From Kistimonas sp. bin40 (GTDB taxonomy: Bacteria; Pseudomonadota; Gammaproteobacteria; Pseudomonadales; Endozoicomonadaceae), in assembly GCA_002238585.1 (NCBI GenBank), contig MPMQ01000034.1:1-33586 (forward strand): a DNA stretch of 33,586 bases, read 5' to 3'. The notes under the pieces are model-generated. The model searched no databases. It saw nothing but the letters and a program-made list of their open reading frames with translations, and was not told the origin of the DNA. This document shows, in pieces, positions 7,384 to 16,406 of the stretch. The stretch's first letter is position 1, and each line of letters begins with the position of its first letter. Made by a program: the position numbers and the translations under genes.

Positions 7384-9109
7384 TTTCCTTGTGAGCGGGA
7401 CGAGTTTCGAGCGGTCGGCCTGTCCTGCGCTTGAGGGCTGCTGGCAGCAGTTTTGCCATGGCCATAATGGCCAACGGAGGCATCACCTGCACAAGGGCGT
7501 AAAGTGCCAGTAGTGAGCGGCTTCCCCCGCTGGAAAGCGCAACGGCTTCTGTTGTCAGGGTTTCAAAGCGTCCGGCACCGGGCATCAGTGTAGGCAGGTA
7601 CAAGGCCGAGCTGATGGAGGCACCCAGCAAGGAGGATGTCAGCAGGCAAGGGAGCAGCATGGGCAGTTTGATGTACAGAAAGGTTCTGAGGCGTGAGCCC
7701 GATAGCAGATGGCCTGTTTGGCTGTAGCGCGCATCGTAGCTGCGCCAGCTTTGAGCGAGGCTGAGGTAGCAGTAAGGAAATACAAACAGGAGGTGGCAGC
7801 CGATGACCGTTGCCCAGAGGCCATCGATATTCAGAGAGATGAGCAGGGTTTGTATGCCGGGCATGAGGGCGATCTGTGGTATGAGCAGTGGAATATAAAC
7901 CGTTATGGTGGTGGCCTTGCGCAGGCGGTCCGTTTGGTATTTCCCCAGTTCCAGCAGGGTGACGGCCAGCACCAGGGCGGCCAGTGTGCTGAGCAGGGCC
8001 AGCGTGAGTGTGGTTGACAAAGGTGTCTGGAGGCGGTGTACATGCCGACTCCACAGTTGCAGACTCCAGTCGCAAGGGAGCATATCCGGGAAGGGCCAGC
8101 GGGTAATAAAGGACCAGAGTGCAACCAGTAACAGGCAGCCCAGACTTGTGGCTGACAGGCCGGACCAGAGCCCGCGTCCGATCATGAATATCCAGTGAGG
8201 AAGGTGCCGCAGGCCCCCTGTTATCCAGGGTTGCAGACAGTAGGATACGCCTTTTTCCGCCGCCAGGTAACAGAGTACTGCGATGGCAGACAGAACAAGA
8301 AGGAGTGCCACAGCAGCCGCAGCGGGTGCCTGATACAGCAGGTCAGGGTCCTGATACCAGAGCAGAATCTGGACAGGTAGCGTGGGAGGCAGGCTGGGAC
8401 CGGTCATCATGCTGATGTCAACGACAGAGATGGAATAGATCAGCACGGTCAGAACCGGCAGCCTCAAGGCGCGGTAGAGTGGTGTCCAGACTATTTTTAC
8501 CCAGCACAGCGAAGGGCTGTATCCCAGTGATTGTCCCGTGACCAGCAGTTTTTCCACGGGAATCTGGCGGCAGGCGGATATAGCCATGAGTGCGAGAAAG
8601 GGGGCTTCTTTGAGGACAAGCGTAAAGATCAGACTCAACCCCCAGGCATCGTTGATGGTGGTGAGGTCTGGAGGTATTTCCCAGCCATTGATCGCTGCCA
8701 GCAAGCGACCGAGCACACCGGTGGGCGCCAGAAGGAAGCTTACGCCTGCCGCCAGGGCGGTGTGAGGAATGCAAAGCAAGGGGGGAAGGGTGAATTCTGC
8801 CAGGGTCCACAGCCGGGTTTTCCAGCAGCAGCACGCGAAGATCAGCACAAACAGGAGAGACAGTGCAGTGGAAGCGAGCCCTGTGATCAGGGTGACTGTC
8901 AGCATTTGTGTCAGGCCGGACAGGGATGTCAGGGTTGACCAGGCTGGCAGGGGGGACTGGTCAGCCACAGGGCTCCAGCCGAAAGCAGGCAGCAGCGAGG
9001 CCAGCAGTCCGGTCAGTCCGACGAGCGGGAGAATGGCGGCCGCCAGCATAGCCAACCTTGCTTTTGCTGGCTTGCTGGTCGTCCTGAAGAGCGGCAGGTG
9101 CGGAGTCAT
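7373..9109 (-). CDS. ynjC: ABC transporter permease with two fused permease domains (YnjC-like)
   Basis: The 578-residue inner-membrane protein contains two BPD-type permease domains in tandem, each with about six hydrophobic segments. The region near residues 170-215 (KEAPFLALMAISACRQIP...GQSLGYSP) and the one near 460-500 (SYDARYSQTGHLLSGSRLRTF) correspond to the two EAA-like cytoplasmic loops that contact the ATPase. Fused permeases of this kind are found in iron(III), thiamine and YnjC-type importers. It is slightly longer than E. coli YnjC (about 510). It lies 36 bases downstream of ynjB and its 3' end overlaps the small open frame that leads to ynjD. Confidence 0.9.
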   Translation of the reverse strand: MTPHLPLFRTTSKPAKARLAMLAAAILPLVGLTGLLASLLPAFGWSPVADQSPLPAWSTLTSLSGLTQMLTVTLITGLASTALSLLFVLIFACCCWKTRLWTLAEFTLPPLLCIPHTALAAGVSFLLAPTGVLGRLLAAINGWEIPPDLTTINDAWGLSLIFTLVLKEAPFLALMAISACRQIPVEKLLVTGQSLGYSPSLCWVKIVWTPLYRALRLPVLTVLIYSISVVDISMMTGPSLPPTLPVQILLWYQDPDLLYQAPAAAAVALLLVLSAIAVLCYLAAEKGVSYCLQPWITGGLRHLPHWIFMIGRGLWSGLSATSLGCLLLVALWSFITRWPFPDMLPCDWSLQLWSRHVHRLQTPLSTTLTLALLSTLAALVLAVTLLELGKYQTDRLRKATTITVYIPLLIPQIALMPGIQTLLISLNIDGLWATVIGCHLLFVFPYCYLSLAQSWRSYDARYSQTGHLLSGSRLRTFLYIKLPMLLPCLLTSSLLGASISSALYLPTLMPGAGRFETLTTEAVALSSGGSRSLLALYALVQVMPPLAIMAMAKLLPAALKRRTGRPLETRPAHKENAA

Positions 9110-9145
9110 TGCGGGGCTGCGTGTGATTGCGTGTCGGTGAGCCTG

Positions 9146-10411
9146 TCAGCCAGCCTGATAGTGCTGCAGCCAGCTTTGCTTGAGCGCACGAGCCCAGGAA
9201 GGGTGCGGCTCCGGCAGGCCGGGGCCCAGTTTCTCGATATCGAGTCCGGCTGGATTGTGTGGCAGTTTGAGAAAGGCCTGGCGTTCGTGCGGTGGCAACC
9301 TGTCCAGGGACAGCACGGTCGGGTCCCCCCAGAGTTCGGGGTTGGCTTTACGTCTCTGGGCCCCGGGAGAGAGCAGGAAGTTGATGGTGACCAATGCGGC
9401 GGCACGGGAGCTGCTGTTTTTGGGGATGGCCAGGAAGTGCGTATTTCCCAGGGTTCCCGAAGCATGTGTATAGGTGGCGGTGCTGGCAGGCAGGGTGCCT
9501 TCGCGAATGGAGGCCGTTGCCTCCGCCGGATTGAAGGTGATGGCAATATCGAGAGCGCCGTCATTGAGAAGCGGTTTCATGGCCGAGGACGACAGCGGAA
9601 AACTGTGGCCGGCATGCCAGAGATAAGGGTGCAGTTTGTCCAGAAACGCCCAGAGTGGTTTTGTGATTTGTTTGAAGTCTTTGTCCCCCATGCTGGTGGG
9701 CTGCTGGAGGCGGGACGGATCCTTGATCAGCTCAGTCAACAGCTGCTCGAGAAAAGCTGTGCCCACAAAATCCGGGGGGGCAGGGTAAGTGAAGCGGCCG
9801 GGGTGCGTGCGACAGAACCTGAGTAGCTGCGCAGCGCTTTGCGGTGGATTTTCTATATGGTTTTTGTCGTACATGAAAACGAGGCGGGCCAGCCCCCAGG
9901 GTGCTTCTGCTCCCTCGGTCGGCATGCCGGCATCGTTCACCAGGCCTGGATTGGCTTGCGCATCGACAAAGCGCCAGTTGGGCAAGTCAGTGACAAAGGG
10001 GGCGTACAACAGTCCCTTGCTATACAGGGTGCGAAAGTTCTCGCCGTTGATCCAGAGGAGGTCAATAGCACCGCCGTGGCGACGCCGGGCACGACTCTCG
10101 GCTGTCATTCGGCTGATGACAGAGGAAATGTTGGTGACCTTGACGTGGTGCAGGCGTATTCCATAGTTTTTGTCCAGCTGCTGGCCGGCCCAGTAGAGGA
10201 AGTCGTTGACGCTTTCGCTCCCTCCCCAGGCGGTCATGTAGACTGTCTGGCCGCGCGCCTGCTCCAGAATCTTGTCCCAGTTGTGCTGTGCCAGTGCGGC
10301 AGAAGACAGCAGCAGCGCGAACATCATGGACAGCAGGCGTTGCAGGTTGAACGCAGGCCGGACGGGGAGGCAGAAGTGTGACTGTATCCTCATGGAAAAG
10401 CTTCTTTTCAT
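9146..10411 (-). CDS. ynjB: ABC transporter substrate-binding protein (YnjB-like)
   Basis: This is the periplasmic solute-binding component of the ynj importer. A signal peptide is visible near residues 20-41 (LLSMMFALLLSSAALA), followed by the family segments VYMTAWGGSESVNDFLYW, VISRMTAESRA, DLLWINGENF and, toward the end, LGNTHFLAIPKNS and AALVTINFLLSPGAQRRK. E. coli YnjB has 388 residues; this one has 421 from the ATG at 10411 or 415 from an ATG at 10393. The latter has a weak AGAAG seven bases upstream, the former lacks a clear site, so the start is uncertain. The longer open frame reaching 10975 runs into the divergent yadG and is not the gene. It is the first gene of the operon. Confidence 0.9.
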   Translation of the reverse strand: MKRSFSMRIQSHFCLPVRPAFNLQRLLSMMFALLLSSAALAQHNWDKILEQARGQTVYMTAWGGSESVNDFLYWAGQQLDKNYGIRLHHVKVTNISSVISRMTAESRARRRHGGAIDLLWINGENFRTLYSKGLLYAPFVTDLPNWRFVDAQANPGLVNDAGMPTEGAEAPWGLARLVFMYDKNHIENPPQSAAQLLRFCRTHPGRFTYPAPPDFVGTAFLEQLLTELIKDPSRLQQPTSMGDKDFKQITKPLWAFLDKLHPYLWHAGHSFPLSSSAMKPLLNDGALDIAITFNPAEATASIREGTLPASTATYTHASGTLGNTHFLAIPKNSSSRAAALVTINFLLSPGAQRRKANPELWGDPTVLSLDRLPPHERQAFLKLPHNPAGLDIEKLGPGLPEPHPSWARALKQSWLQHYQAG

Positions 10412-10550
10412 TTCAGGTTGACGGCGCGCCGTATAATACACACACTTTCCGGTCCTTGGTATGGCGGCGCAGTGCTTCGGGGCTGGTGGCCGTCGGGCCG
10501 GGTATGTGGTGTATGAGCCGTCTTTCCCCCGTTGTTTCTGCACACCAATG

Positions 10551-10590
10551 GCAATGAAGCAACGAATAAAGCAACGAATGAAGCAATGAA
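10551..10590. repeat. Short 12-base tandem repeat upstream of yadG
   Basis: The unit GCAACGAATRAA occurs twice in tandem and is flanked on both sides by the partial unit GCAATGAA. It sits in the space between the divergent ynjB and yadG starts, probably in the yadG leader. No function is evident. Confidence 0.6.
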
Positions 10591-10682
10591 GGTGGCAGAG
10601 GTGTGGCTCGGCCAAAGGACGGCACCCCGGTCTTTTCCACAGAATTTCCTGATGACCCATGAACCCGAAGCAGGGAGAACCC

Positions 10683-11645
10683 ATGACTGATGCGCTGACT
10701 ATTCGCCAGTTGCGCAAGACATACGACAACGGTAGCGAAGCTCTGAAAGGGATAGACCTGACAGTGGAGGCCGGTGATTTTTTTGCGCTGCTGGGACCCA
10801 ACGGCGCAGGCAAGTCCACGACTATCGGGATTATCTGCTCGCTGGTCAGGAAAACATCGGGGCAGGTATCGGTTTTCGGGCATGATATCGACCGGGACCC
10901 GGTAGCGGCCCGATGTCGACTGGGCATAGTTCCCCAGGACATCAATTTCAGCCCTTTTGAAAAGGTGCAAGACATAGTGGTAACCCAGGCGGGTTACTAC
11001 GGCGTTCCCGCCCGGGAAGCGCGTCGACGCAGTGAGTACTATCTCAGGCGGCTTGATTTGTGGGACAAGCGTGACAGTCCTTCCCGCATGCTGTCGGGGG
11101 GCATGAAAAGGCGTCTCATGATCGTGCGGGCACTGTTGCACGAGCCCGGTCTCCTCATCCTGGACGAGCCTACCGCCGGTGTGGACATTGAACTGCGGCG
11201 GAGTTTCTGGACCTTTATCAAGGAGATCAATCAGGCGGGCACCACGGTGATTCTGACCACGCACTATCTCGAAGAGGCGGAACAAATGTGCCGCAATATC
11301 GCGATCATCAATGAAGGTCGCATTGTGGAGAACACCCGGATGAAGGACCTGCTGAAAAAGTTGGACCGCGAAACTTTTTTTCTCGATATTCGTCGGCCAC
11401 TGCCGGAAGGTGCCAAGTTCTCTGGCTACAGCGTGCAGGAGGTGGATGGCCACACACTGGAAGTGGAGGTCAACAAGAACCAGGGGCAAGGGCTCAACGA
11501 GCTTTTTCGTCAGCTCAATGATTACGGCGTGGGTGTTGTGAGCATGAGGAACAAGGCGAACCGTCTGGAAGAACTTTTCGTCGGCATGACAGCGGGGGAC
11601 GACGGTGAGACGCAGGCCCGCAAGTCGGCCCCGTCAGCAGACTGA
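10683..11645 (+). CDS. yadG: ABC-2 type transporter ATP-binding protein (YadG-like)
   Basis: This 320-residue ATPase powers the membrane subunit encoded next to it. It shows Walker A GPNGAGKST, Q-loop VPQDINF, signature MLSGGMKRRL, Walker B LLILDEPTAGVD and the H-loop TTHYLEEAE, and a C-terminal regulatory extension of about 80 residues. The sequence is very close to E. coli YadG (308 residues), an exporter-type ATPase whose substrate is unknown. I use the ATG at 10683 because an AGGGAGA ribosome binding site precedes it at good spacing; an in-frame ATG eight codons earlier is less likely. The yadG-yadH-queF genes follow each other closely and are probably one transcript. Confidence 0.94.
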   Translation: MTDALTIRQLRKTYDNGSEALKGIDLTVEAGDFFALLGPNGAGKSTTIGIICSLVRKTSGQVSVFGHDIDRDPVAARCRLGIVPQDINFSPFEKVQDIVVTQAGYYGVPAREARRRSEYYLRRLDLWDKRDSPSRMLSGGMKRRLMIVRALLHEPGLLILDEPTAGVDIELRRSFWTFIKEINQAGTTVILTTHYLEEAEQMCRNIAIINEGRIVENTRMKDLLKKLDRETFFLDIRRPLPEGAKFSGYSVQEVDGHTLEVEVNKNQGQGLNELFRQLNDYGVGVVSMRNKANRLEELFVGMTAGDDGETQARKSAPSAD

Positions 11646-11722
11646 TGGGGCCGCTTGTCAGACCTGAAACATGCCTGTGACTGAAACATGCCTGCAAACA
11701 GAACAAGGGGGAGACAATGCTG

Positions 11723-12496
11723 ATGACACGCCAGGTTCGGGTGGCTTTCTGCACGATACTTGTGAAAGAAACACGCCGGTTTTTGCGCATATGGCCGCAG
11801 ACGCTGGTGCCGCCAGCCGTCACGATGGTGTTGTACTTCGTTATTTTTGGCCGCGTGATTGGCAGTCGGGTTGGCGAGATGGGCGGCTTTGATTATACGA
11901 CTTTCGTTGTGCCGGGCCTGGTGATGATGGCGGTAATCATGAATAGCTACGCCAACGTGGCATCGAGTTTTTACAGTGGCAAATTCCAGCGCAGTGTGGA
12001 GGAAATGCTGGTGGCGCCCGTGCCCGACTGGGTGATCCTGACCGGCTTTGTGTGCGGAGGGGTAGCGCGTGGACTGATGACGGCACTGATCGTTCTTCTG
12101 CTGTCACTGTTCTTCGTCAACTTCCATGTATACAGTATTTTTGCCACGTTTCTGGCTGTGTTCCTGACGGCCCTTATTTTTTCGTTGGGTGGCTTCATCA
12201 ATGGCCTTTATGCGCAGCGTTTTGATGATATATCCATAGTCCCTACCTTTATACTGACCCCACTGACCTACCTTGGCGGTGTGTTCTATTCAGTGAAGGT
12301 TCTTGATCCTTTCTGGCAAGGGGTGTCGCACGTCAATCCTGTTTTTTATCAGGTCAGTGCGTTTCGCTATGGGCTGCTGGGATACTCCGATGTGAGCAGT
12401 CAGTCGGTTTCTATTTTGGTCATGGGGGCTATAGCTGTGATTCTGGTGCTGTTCGCCCTGCGTCTTCTGAAAACGGGAAAGGGGCTCAGGCATTGA
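11723..12496 (+). CDS. yadH: ABC-2 type transporter permease (YadH-like)
   Basis: This membrane subunit of an ABC-2 exporter matches E. coli YadH closely along its length, for example in RIWPQTLVPPAVTM, NSYANVASSFYSGKFQR, LLVAPVP, FDDISIVPTFILTPLTYLGG and FWQGVSHVNP. About six membrane segments are visible. Two ATG codons compete. The one at 11723 lies nine bases after GGGGGAG, a good spacing. The one at 11717 is only three bases away. The stop codon overlaps the queF start (TGATG), which indicates translational coupling. The transported compound is unknown. Confidence 0.93.
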   Translation: MTRQVRVAFCTILVKETRRFLRIWPQTLVPPAVTMVLYFVIFGRVIGSRVGEMGGFDYTTFVVPGLVMMAVIMNSYANVASSFYSGKFQRSVEEMLVAPVPDWVILTGFVCGGVARGLMTALIVLLLSLFFVNFHVYSIFATFLAVFLTALIFSLGGFINGLYAQRFDDISIVPTFILTPLTYLGGVFYSVKVLDPFWQGVSHVNPVFYQVSAFRYGLLGYSDVSSQSVSILVMGAIAVILVLFALRLLKTGKGLRH

Positions 12497-13323
12497 TGAC
12501 AGATATCAGCCAGTCCCCACTGGGGCACTCCTGTCGCTACCTGAGCCAGTATGATCCGGCACTGCTGTGCCCGTTACCGCGTCAGCCAGGCCGGGCCTTG
12601 CTGATGGATCCGGAGGCTGGGCTCCCGTTTGTCGGGGTGGATATCTGGAATGCGATGGAGCTGTCGTGGCTGGACGCTCAGGGCAAGCCGGTGGTTATGG
12701 TTGGCTGCTTTGAGCTGCCTGCGCATTCGCCGCAGCTGATTGAATCCAAGTCTCTCAAGCTGTACCTCAACTCATTCAATCAGAGCCGTTTTTCCAGTTG
12801 TGAGGCGGTGCGACAGTGTCTGGCGCAGGATTTGTCGTTGGCGGCGGGAGCGGCCGTGCAGGTGACGTTGAAAAGCCTCGAGCGTGTGCGTCAGGAGGGG
12901 GTGCAGCAGGCGCCGGGCTTGTGTATCGACGCGATTGATATCCCGATTGATGTGTATGAGCCGCCTTCCCCTGACTTTCTGGCGGTGGAGGCAGGCCGCG
13001 TTGTCAGCGAGACGCTGCATAGCCACCTTCTGAAGTCAAACTGTCCGGTGACAGGGCAGCCTGATTGGGGGACGCTGGTCGTTGACTATACCGGCCCCCG
13101 GCTGGACAGGGCGGGGCTGCTGCGCTACCTGTGCTCTTTTCGCCAGCATCAGGACTTTCACGAGCACTGCATAGAACGCATCTTTGTGGATGTGCGTCGG
13201 CGGTGTGCTACGCAAAGGCTGAGTATTTCTGGCCACTATCTGCGGCGCGGCGGTCTGGATATCAATCCATGGCGAACCGATGGCGGACTGGATGCCCGGA
13301 ACGCGCGTCTGGCCCGTCAGTAG
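12496..13323 (+). CDS. queF: NADPH-dependent 7-cyano-7-deazaguanine reductase QueF
   Basis: QueF reduces preQ0 to preQ1 in the biosynthesis of queuosine, the modified tRNA wobble base. The 275-residue length and two-domain tunnelling fold correspond to the long (YqgN/E. coli) type. Visible family features are GVDIWNAMELSWL at the N-terminus, the NADPH-binding motif ESKSLKLYLNSFN, the active-site cysteine in SNCPVTGQPDWG with its downstream aspartate, and HEHCIERIF carrying the substrate-binding glutamate. The C-terminus NPWRTDG is also typical. It starts one base into the yadH stop codon; both products are probably made from the same mRNA. Joint occurrence with yadGH seems to be operon convenience rather than shared function. 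Confidence 0.96.
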   Translation: MTDISQSPLGHSCRYLSQYDPALLCPLPRQPGRALLMDPEAGLPFVGVDIWNAMELSWLDAQGKPVVMVGCFELPAHSPQLIESKSLKLYLNSFNQSRFSSCEAVRQCLAQDLSLAAGAAVQVTLKSLERVRQEGVQQAPGLCIDAIDIPIDVYEPPSPDFLAVEAGRVVSETLHSHLLKSNCPVTGQPDWGTLVVDYTGPRLDRAGLLRYLCSFRQHQDFHEHCIERIFVDVRRRCATQRLSISGHYLRRGGLDINPWRTDGGLDARNARLARQ

Positions 13324-13453
13324 ATTTGTTAAAAAAGAAAGCTTGCAGGAAGCTGCGACGGGTGCGGGGACGCAGCAATCTTGCTGCCGGGTGCGGTGGC
13401 TCTCACCGGCTTCGGCAGTGTGAACTGACAAGCGCCCTGCTGCGAGCAGGCCG

Positions 13454-13690
13454 GGCCTTGCTGTTGTGGACTGTGTGGACGTGTTTTCGATGGTTGTCTG
13501 CGGGAGAGCCTGCCCAATTTTCTGGTCTGCATGCATCTCTGTTGCGCTAGTGTGCATCCTCTGTCTCGGAGGATGGCCTTGCTGTTGTGGACTGTGTGGA
13601 TTTGTTTTCGATGGTTGTCTGCTGGCGAGTCTGTCCAACTTTCTGGTCAGTGGCGCGTTCCTTGTCCGCTAGCCCACTTCCTCTGTCTGA
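13454..13690. repeat. Two-copy tandem repeat of about 121 bp at the 3' end of rnd
   Basis: Bases 13454-13527 and 13575-13648 are direct repeats of 74 bp differing at about seven positions. After each copy the similarity continues weakly (a GCTAG and a CCTCTGTCT block at matching distance), giving a unit of about 121 bp. The second copy runs into the last codons and stop of rnd, so the first copy looks like a diverged duplicate of the rnd 3' end plus its trailer. The remaining space 13324-13453 holds no gene. Confidence 0.75.
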
Positions 13691-14826
13691 CTGGTGTTAT
13701 TTTCCCATTGGTTCAGGTGGTCGATCAGTGGGGTGATGACGACTTGTACACGCCATCCGTTGATGTGTGGAGGCAAGCAGAAGAAGCCATGTTCCAGGCG
13801 GGAGCGCAGTAGCGGGTTGAGCCAGGTGGATGCCTGCATCAGCTCGAGTGGCAGCTCCAGCTGGGAGGCGAGTTCCCGGCAGAACTGTTTTATTTTTACG
13901 GTCCAGGGTTGCACCGTCTTCGGGAGCAGGGAAGGCAGTGGCGGCAGAGGCGGCGTGGGTCGTTTGTGCCCCAGGCTGATTTGATGCAGGATCTCAGGCC
14001 CCAGTGTGCGTACTGTTTTTGCATTCATACCCGGCACTTTCTTCAGGCGCTGGAGGCTGTCAGGCTGTGTTTTGGCCAGATGCCACAGGGCATCGGCGGG
14101 GATCAGAAAGTTGCGGCTGATGTCGTTTTGCTGGGCCTGCTGCTCCCGCCACTGACACAGGACCTGGAGAATATGCTGTTGCTGGCGGTTGAGGTTGCGG
14201 GCATTTTTGACCCGCATCCAGGCAGTGGCAGGATCTGTGGACTTGATGCTGGCGATCACCTGCCGCTCGCAGTCCTCCCGGTGCCAGTGTTCGTATCCTT
14301 TGTTTTTCAGCGTGCGGGACAGGGGCGCGAGCAGCTGGGCCAGATAAAAGACGTCCTGGGCTGCGTAGTGGATCTGGTGGGGTGTCAGGGGTCTGGCCAG
14401 CCAGTCGGAGCGGGTTTCGTTTTTGGTCAGGTGAACGCCGAGCACTTCCGCGACGAGGCGCTGGTAACTGATGGAAAAGGCCAGGCCTGCGTAGGCGGCG
14501 GCCAGCTGGGTATCGAACAGGTTGACGGGCTGGGCCTGTACAAGGCGGTGAAATATTTCCAGGTCCTGGCTCATGGCGTGCATGATCTTTATGGTGTCCC
14601 GGCTCTCGAGGAGCCTGCGCAGGGGCTGCCAGCAGTTGATATGCATCGGGTCTATCAGCCAGACTTTTTCTCCTGCAGCGGCTTGAATAAGCCCTGTTTG
14701 CGGCCAGAATGTAGAAGTTCTTTTGAACTCTGTATCCATGGCCAGAGATGGCAGCTGGTGCCAGGCAACAGCGGCCTGGACCAGACTTTCATCGTCGGTA
14801 ATCCAATGTATATGGGGTTGAGGCAT
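13669..14826 (-). CDS. rnd: Ribonuclease D
   Basis: RNase D is a 3'-5' exoribonuclease that trims tRNA precursors and other small RNAs. The DEDD exonuclease motifs are present: DTEFKRT (Exo I), HAMSQDLEIFH (Exo II) and YAAQDVFYL (Exo III), with TRSDWLARPLT between. An HRDC RNA-binding domain follows in the region NRQQQHILQVLCQWREQQA to LGPEIL. The length of 385 fits E. coli Rnd (375). I place the start at the ATG at 14826, where the protein aligns to the E. coli N-terminus; no good ribosome binding site is present. It is convergent with queF and divergent from the psrA-like gene. Confidence 0.93.
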   Translation of the reverse strand: MPQPHIHWITDDESLVQAAVAWHQLPSLAMDTEFKRTSTFWPQTGLIQAAAGEKVWLIDPMHINCWQPLRRLLESRDTIKIMHAMSQDLEIFHRLVQAQPVNLFDTQLAAAYAGLAFSISYQRLVAEVLGVHLTKNETRSDWLARPLTPHQIHYAAQDVFYLAQLLAPLSRTLKNKGYEHWHREDCERQVIASIKSTDPATAWMRVKNARNLNRQQQHILQVLCQWREQQAQQNDISRNFLIPADALWHLAKTQPDSLQRLKKVPGMNAKTVRTLGPEILHQISLGHKRPTPPLPPLPSLLPKTVQPWTVKIKQFCRELASQLELPLELMQASTWLNPLLRSRLEHGFFCLPPHINGWRVQVVITPLIDHLNQWENNTSQTEEVG

Positions 14827-15224
14827 GGAGGTCGAACAGCAAGGTGTTTTCTGTAATGGTCCGCCATTGTACGGACTCGTTGCCGGGGATGCCATTGCTG
14901 TCTGTGGGAGCGGGAGGCTGTTGTGCGCGCGTCTGTTGCAGGGAGGCAATGCGGTTTGCATTCGCGTCAAGGCTGAGGCCGCAGCGCGTGGCGGATCCTT
15001 GTCATGAAGGGAAGCACAGGCGCCGCCTGCTCTGGCTTGGGCGCAGCAAGGCGGTGTCTGCCCGGATGGCCCCTGGAGGTTGTGCGGCGGATCGGTTGCA
15101 GGGAAACAGGTTCTGTCGGACGTCTGCGACGACGGGAGCTGTGCTGCAAGGCCCTTCTGGAAGGCATGGTCGGTGGCTGCGTCAGAGTTTTCCTTGTTGA
15201 GTGCCTTGTTGAGTGATGATGAGA
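14827..15224. promoter_or_regulatory. Divergent intergenic region rnd / psrA
   Basis: These 398 bases separate the divergent starts of rnd and the TetR-type gene and should hold both promoters; I cannot point to convincing -35/-10 pairs. A perfect 12-base tandem duplication (CCTTGTTGAGTG at 15192-15203 and 15204-15215) ends directly before the regulator start codons. The PsrA operator GAAAC-N4-GTTTC known from Pseudomonas is not seen. Open frames here have no gene-like features. Confidence 0.4.
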
Positions 15225-15869
15225 ATGACTCAGACAGATACAGTTCAGCGCATCATGGATACGGCAGAGCGGTTGTTTGCGCAAGAAGGGTATTCGCAGA
15301 CCTCGCTGCGTACTATCACCCGTTTGGCCGAGGTGAATCTGGCTGCGGTCAACTACCATTTTGGCTCGAAGGATACCTTGCTGCAGGCTGTTTGCTCCCG
15401 GTTTCTGACGCCGCTTCTGGCGCGTCTGGAGCAGACGCTGGCACCCATTGAAAGTGGCGTTGAGGAGGCTGACGTCCGGCAGCTGATTTCTGTTCTCTTG
15501 TCTGGCCTTGTGGCGGGACGTGCTCCCGGCGACCTGGGGCGAGATTCCTTTATACGTTTGCTGGCCTGGGCGTTTACACAAAAAGAGGACCATTTGATCC
15601 CGTACTTGTATGAGGTCTGTGGAGATATTCTGCCCAGGTATTTGCAGGCGGTGTCCAGTGCCGTTCCCGATCTTCCGCTGTCCGAGTTGCGTTGGCGCCT
15701 GCATTTTCTCATGGGAGCGATTTTTTTTACTGTTTCGCACTTTGACAGGGTGCGTACTTTTTTTGAGAGGGAGGCGAGGCAGGAGACTGTGACGCTGGAC
15801 GGGGTGCTGGAAGAACTGGTGCCCGGACTGGCTGCCGATCTTTTACTCTCGCCTTCCCGTTGTGGATAA
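15225..15869 (+). CDS. psrA: TetR-family regulator, PsrA-like
   Basis: The 214-residue protein has an N-terminal TetR helix-turn-helix (residues about 5-55): VQRIMDTAERLFAQEGY, TSLRTITRLAEVNLAAVNYHFGSKDTLLQAV. This is especially close to Pseudomonas PsrA, a fatty-acid-responsive regulator of beta-oxidation genes and rpoS. The C-terminal ligand domain is less distinctive. Gene order supports the call, because psrA lies next to nagZ in Pseudomonas. I chose the ATG at 15225 (MTQTDTVQ), aligned with the PsrA start; GTG 15213 and ATGs 15216 and 15219 are in-frame alternatives. Whether it regulates fatty acid genes in this organism is inferred. Confidence 0.8.
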   Translation: MTQTDTVQRIMDTAERLFAQEGYSQTSLRTITRLAEVNLAAVNYHFGSKDTLLQAVCSRFLTPLLARLEQTLAPIESGVEEADVRQLISVLLSGLVAGRAPGDLGRDSFIRLLAWAFTQKEDHLIPYLYEVCGDILPRYLQAVSSAVPDLPLSELRWRLHFLMGAIFFTVSHFDRVRTFFEREARQETVTLDGVLEELVPGLAADLLLSPSRCG

Positions 15870-15881
15870 ACCTGACTCTGT

Positions 15882-16406
15882 ATGTCCATCATCGTAAACA
15901 TAAAAGAACAGACCTTGACCTTGTCGGGGCGCCCATCCAGGCAGTGGTCAGTTTCCACTGCGCTAAGAGGAGCGGGGCAACAAGAGGGAAGCTTTCAGAC
16001 GCCGCTGGGCTTGCATCGCATAAGGGCCCGCATAGGAGATGGATTCCCATCCCGTGCTGTTTTTGTCGGACGCCGTTTTACCGGAGAAGTCTGGACTGAA
16101 CAGCTGCATCGCCAGTATCCGGAGCGCGACTGGATTCTGGGGCGGATTCTGTGGCTGTGTGGCTGTGAGCCCGGCTGGAACCGGCATGGCTCAGTCGACA
16201 GCCAGCGTCGCTATATCTACATACACGGCACTCCCGATTGCACGCCTGTGGGACGGCCGGAGTCCCTGGGTTGTATCAGGATGCACTGCGATGACCTGCT
16301 GGAGCTTTATGCTGTGGCCAGTGTGGGGATGGGTGTCAATATTGTGGCCGGTGGCGCGGCCGCCGCTGAGCAGGATGAGCGGGAGCGGATTGATAGTGTC
16401 GGGTGA
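15882..16406 (+). CDS. L,D-transpeptidase (YkuD domain)
   Basis: The protein is a YkuD-type L,D-transpeptidase, a cysteine enzyme that forms or exchanges cross-links or attaches partners at the meso-diaminopimelate of peptidoglycan stem peptides. The catalytic motif is intact: HGTPD followed by the SLGCIRM segment with the nucleophilic cysteine, at about residues 113-133. The domain starts at the first residues (IIVNIKEQTLTL) and no signal peptide is visible. It may therefore act after an unusual export route, or in the cytoplasm on recycled fragments. It ends 11 bases inside nagZ, suggesting coupled expression of two peptidoglycan-related enzymes. Confidence 0.88.
   Translation: MSIIVNIKEQTLTLSGRPSRQWSVSTALRGAGQQEGSFQTPLGLHRIRARIGDGFPSRAVFVGRRFTGEVWTEQLHRQYPERDWILGRILWLCGCEPGWNRHGSVDSQRRYIYIHGTPDCTPVGRPESLGCIRMHCDDLLELYAVASVGMGVNIVAGGAAAAEQDERERIDSVG

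Noticed and set aside
10432-10437. TATAAT hexamer between ynjB and yadG as a promoter -10 box
   Set aside because: The only TTGAC-like hexamer is about 8 bases away, too close, and no -35 is found at 16-18 bases on either strand.
10412-10975. Extension of the ynjB open frame through the yadG start region
   Set aside because: It overlaps the start of yadG on the other strand, and the YnjB signal peptide sits at 10411 or 10393.
13909-14856. Long plus-strand open frame opposite rnd
   Set aside because: It is the antisense shadow of rnd, whose DEDD motifs are clear on the minus strand.
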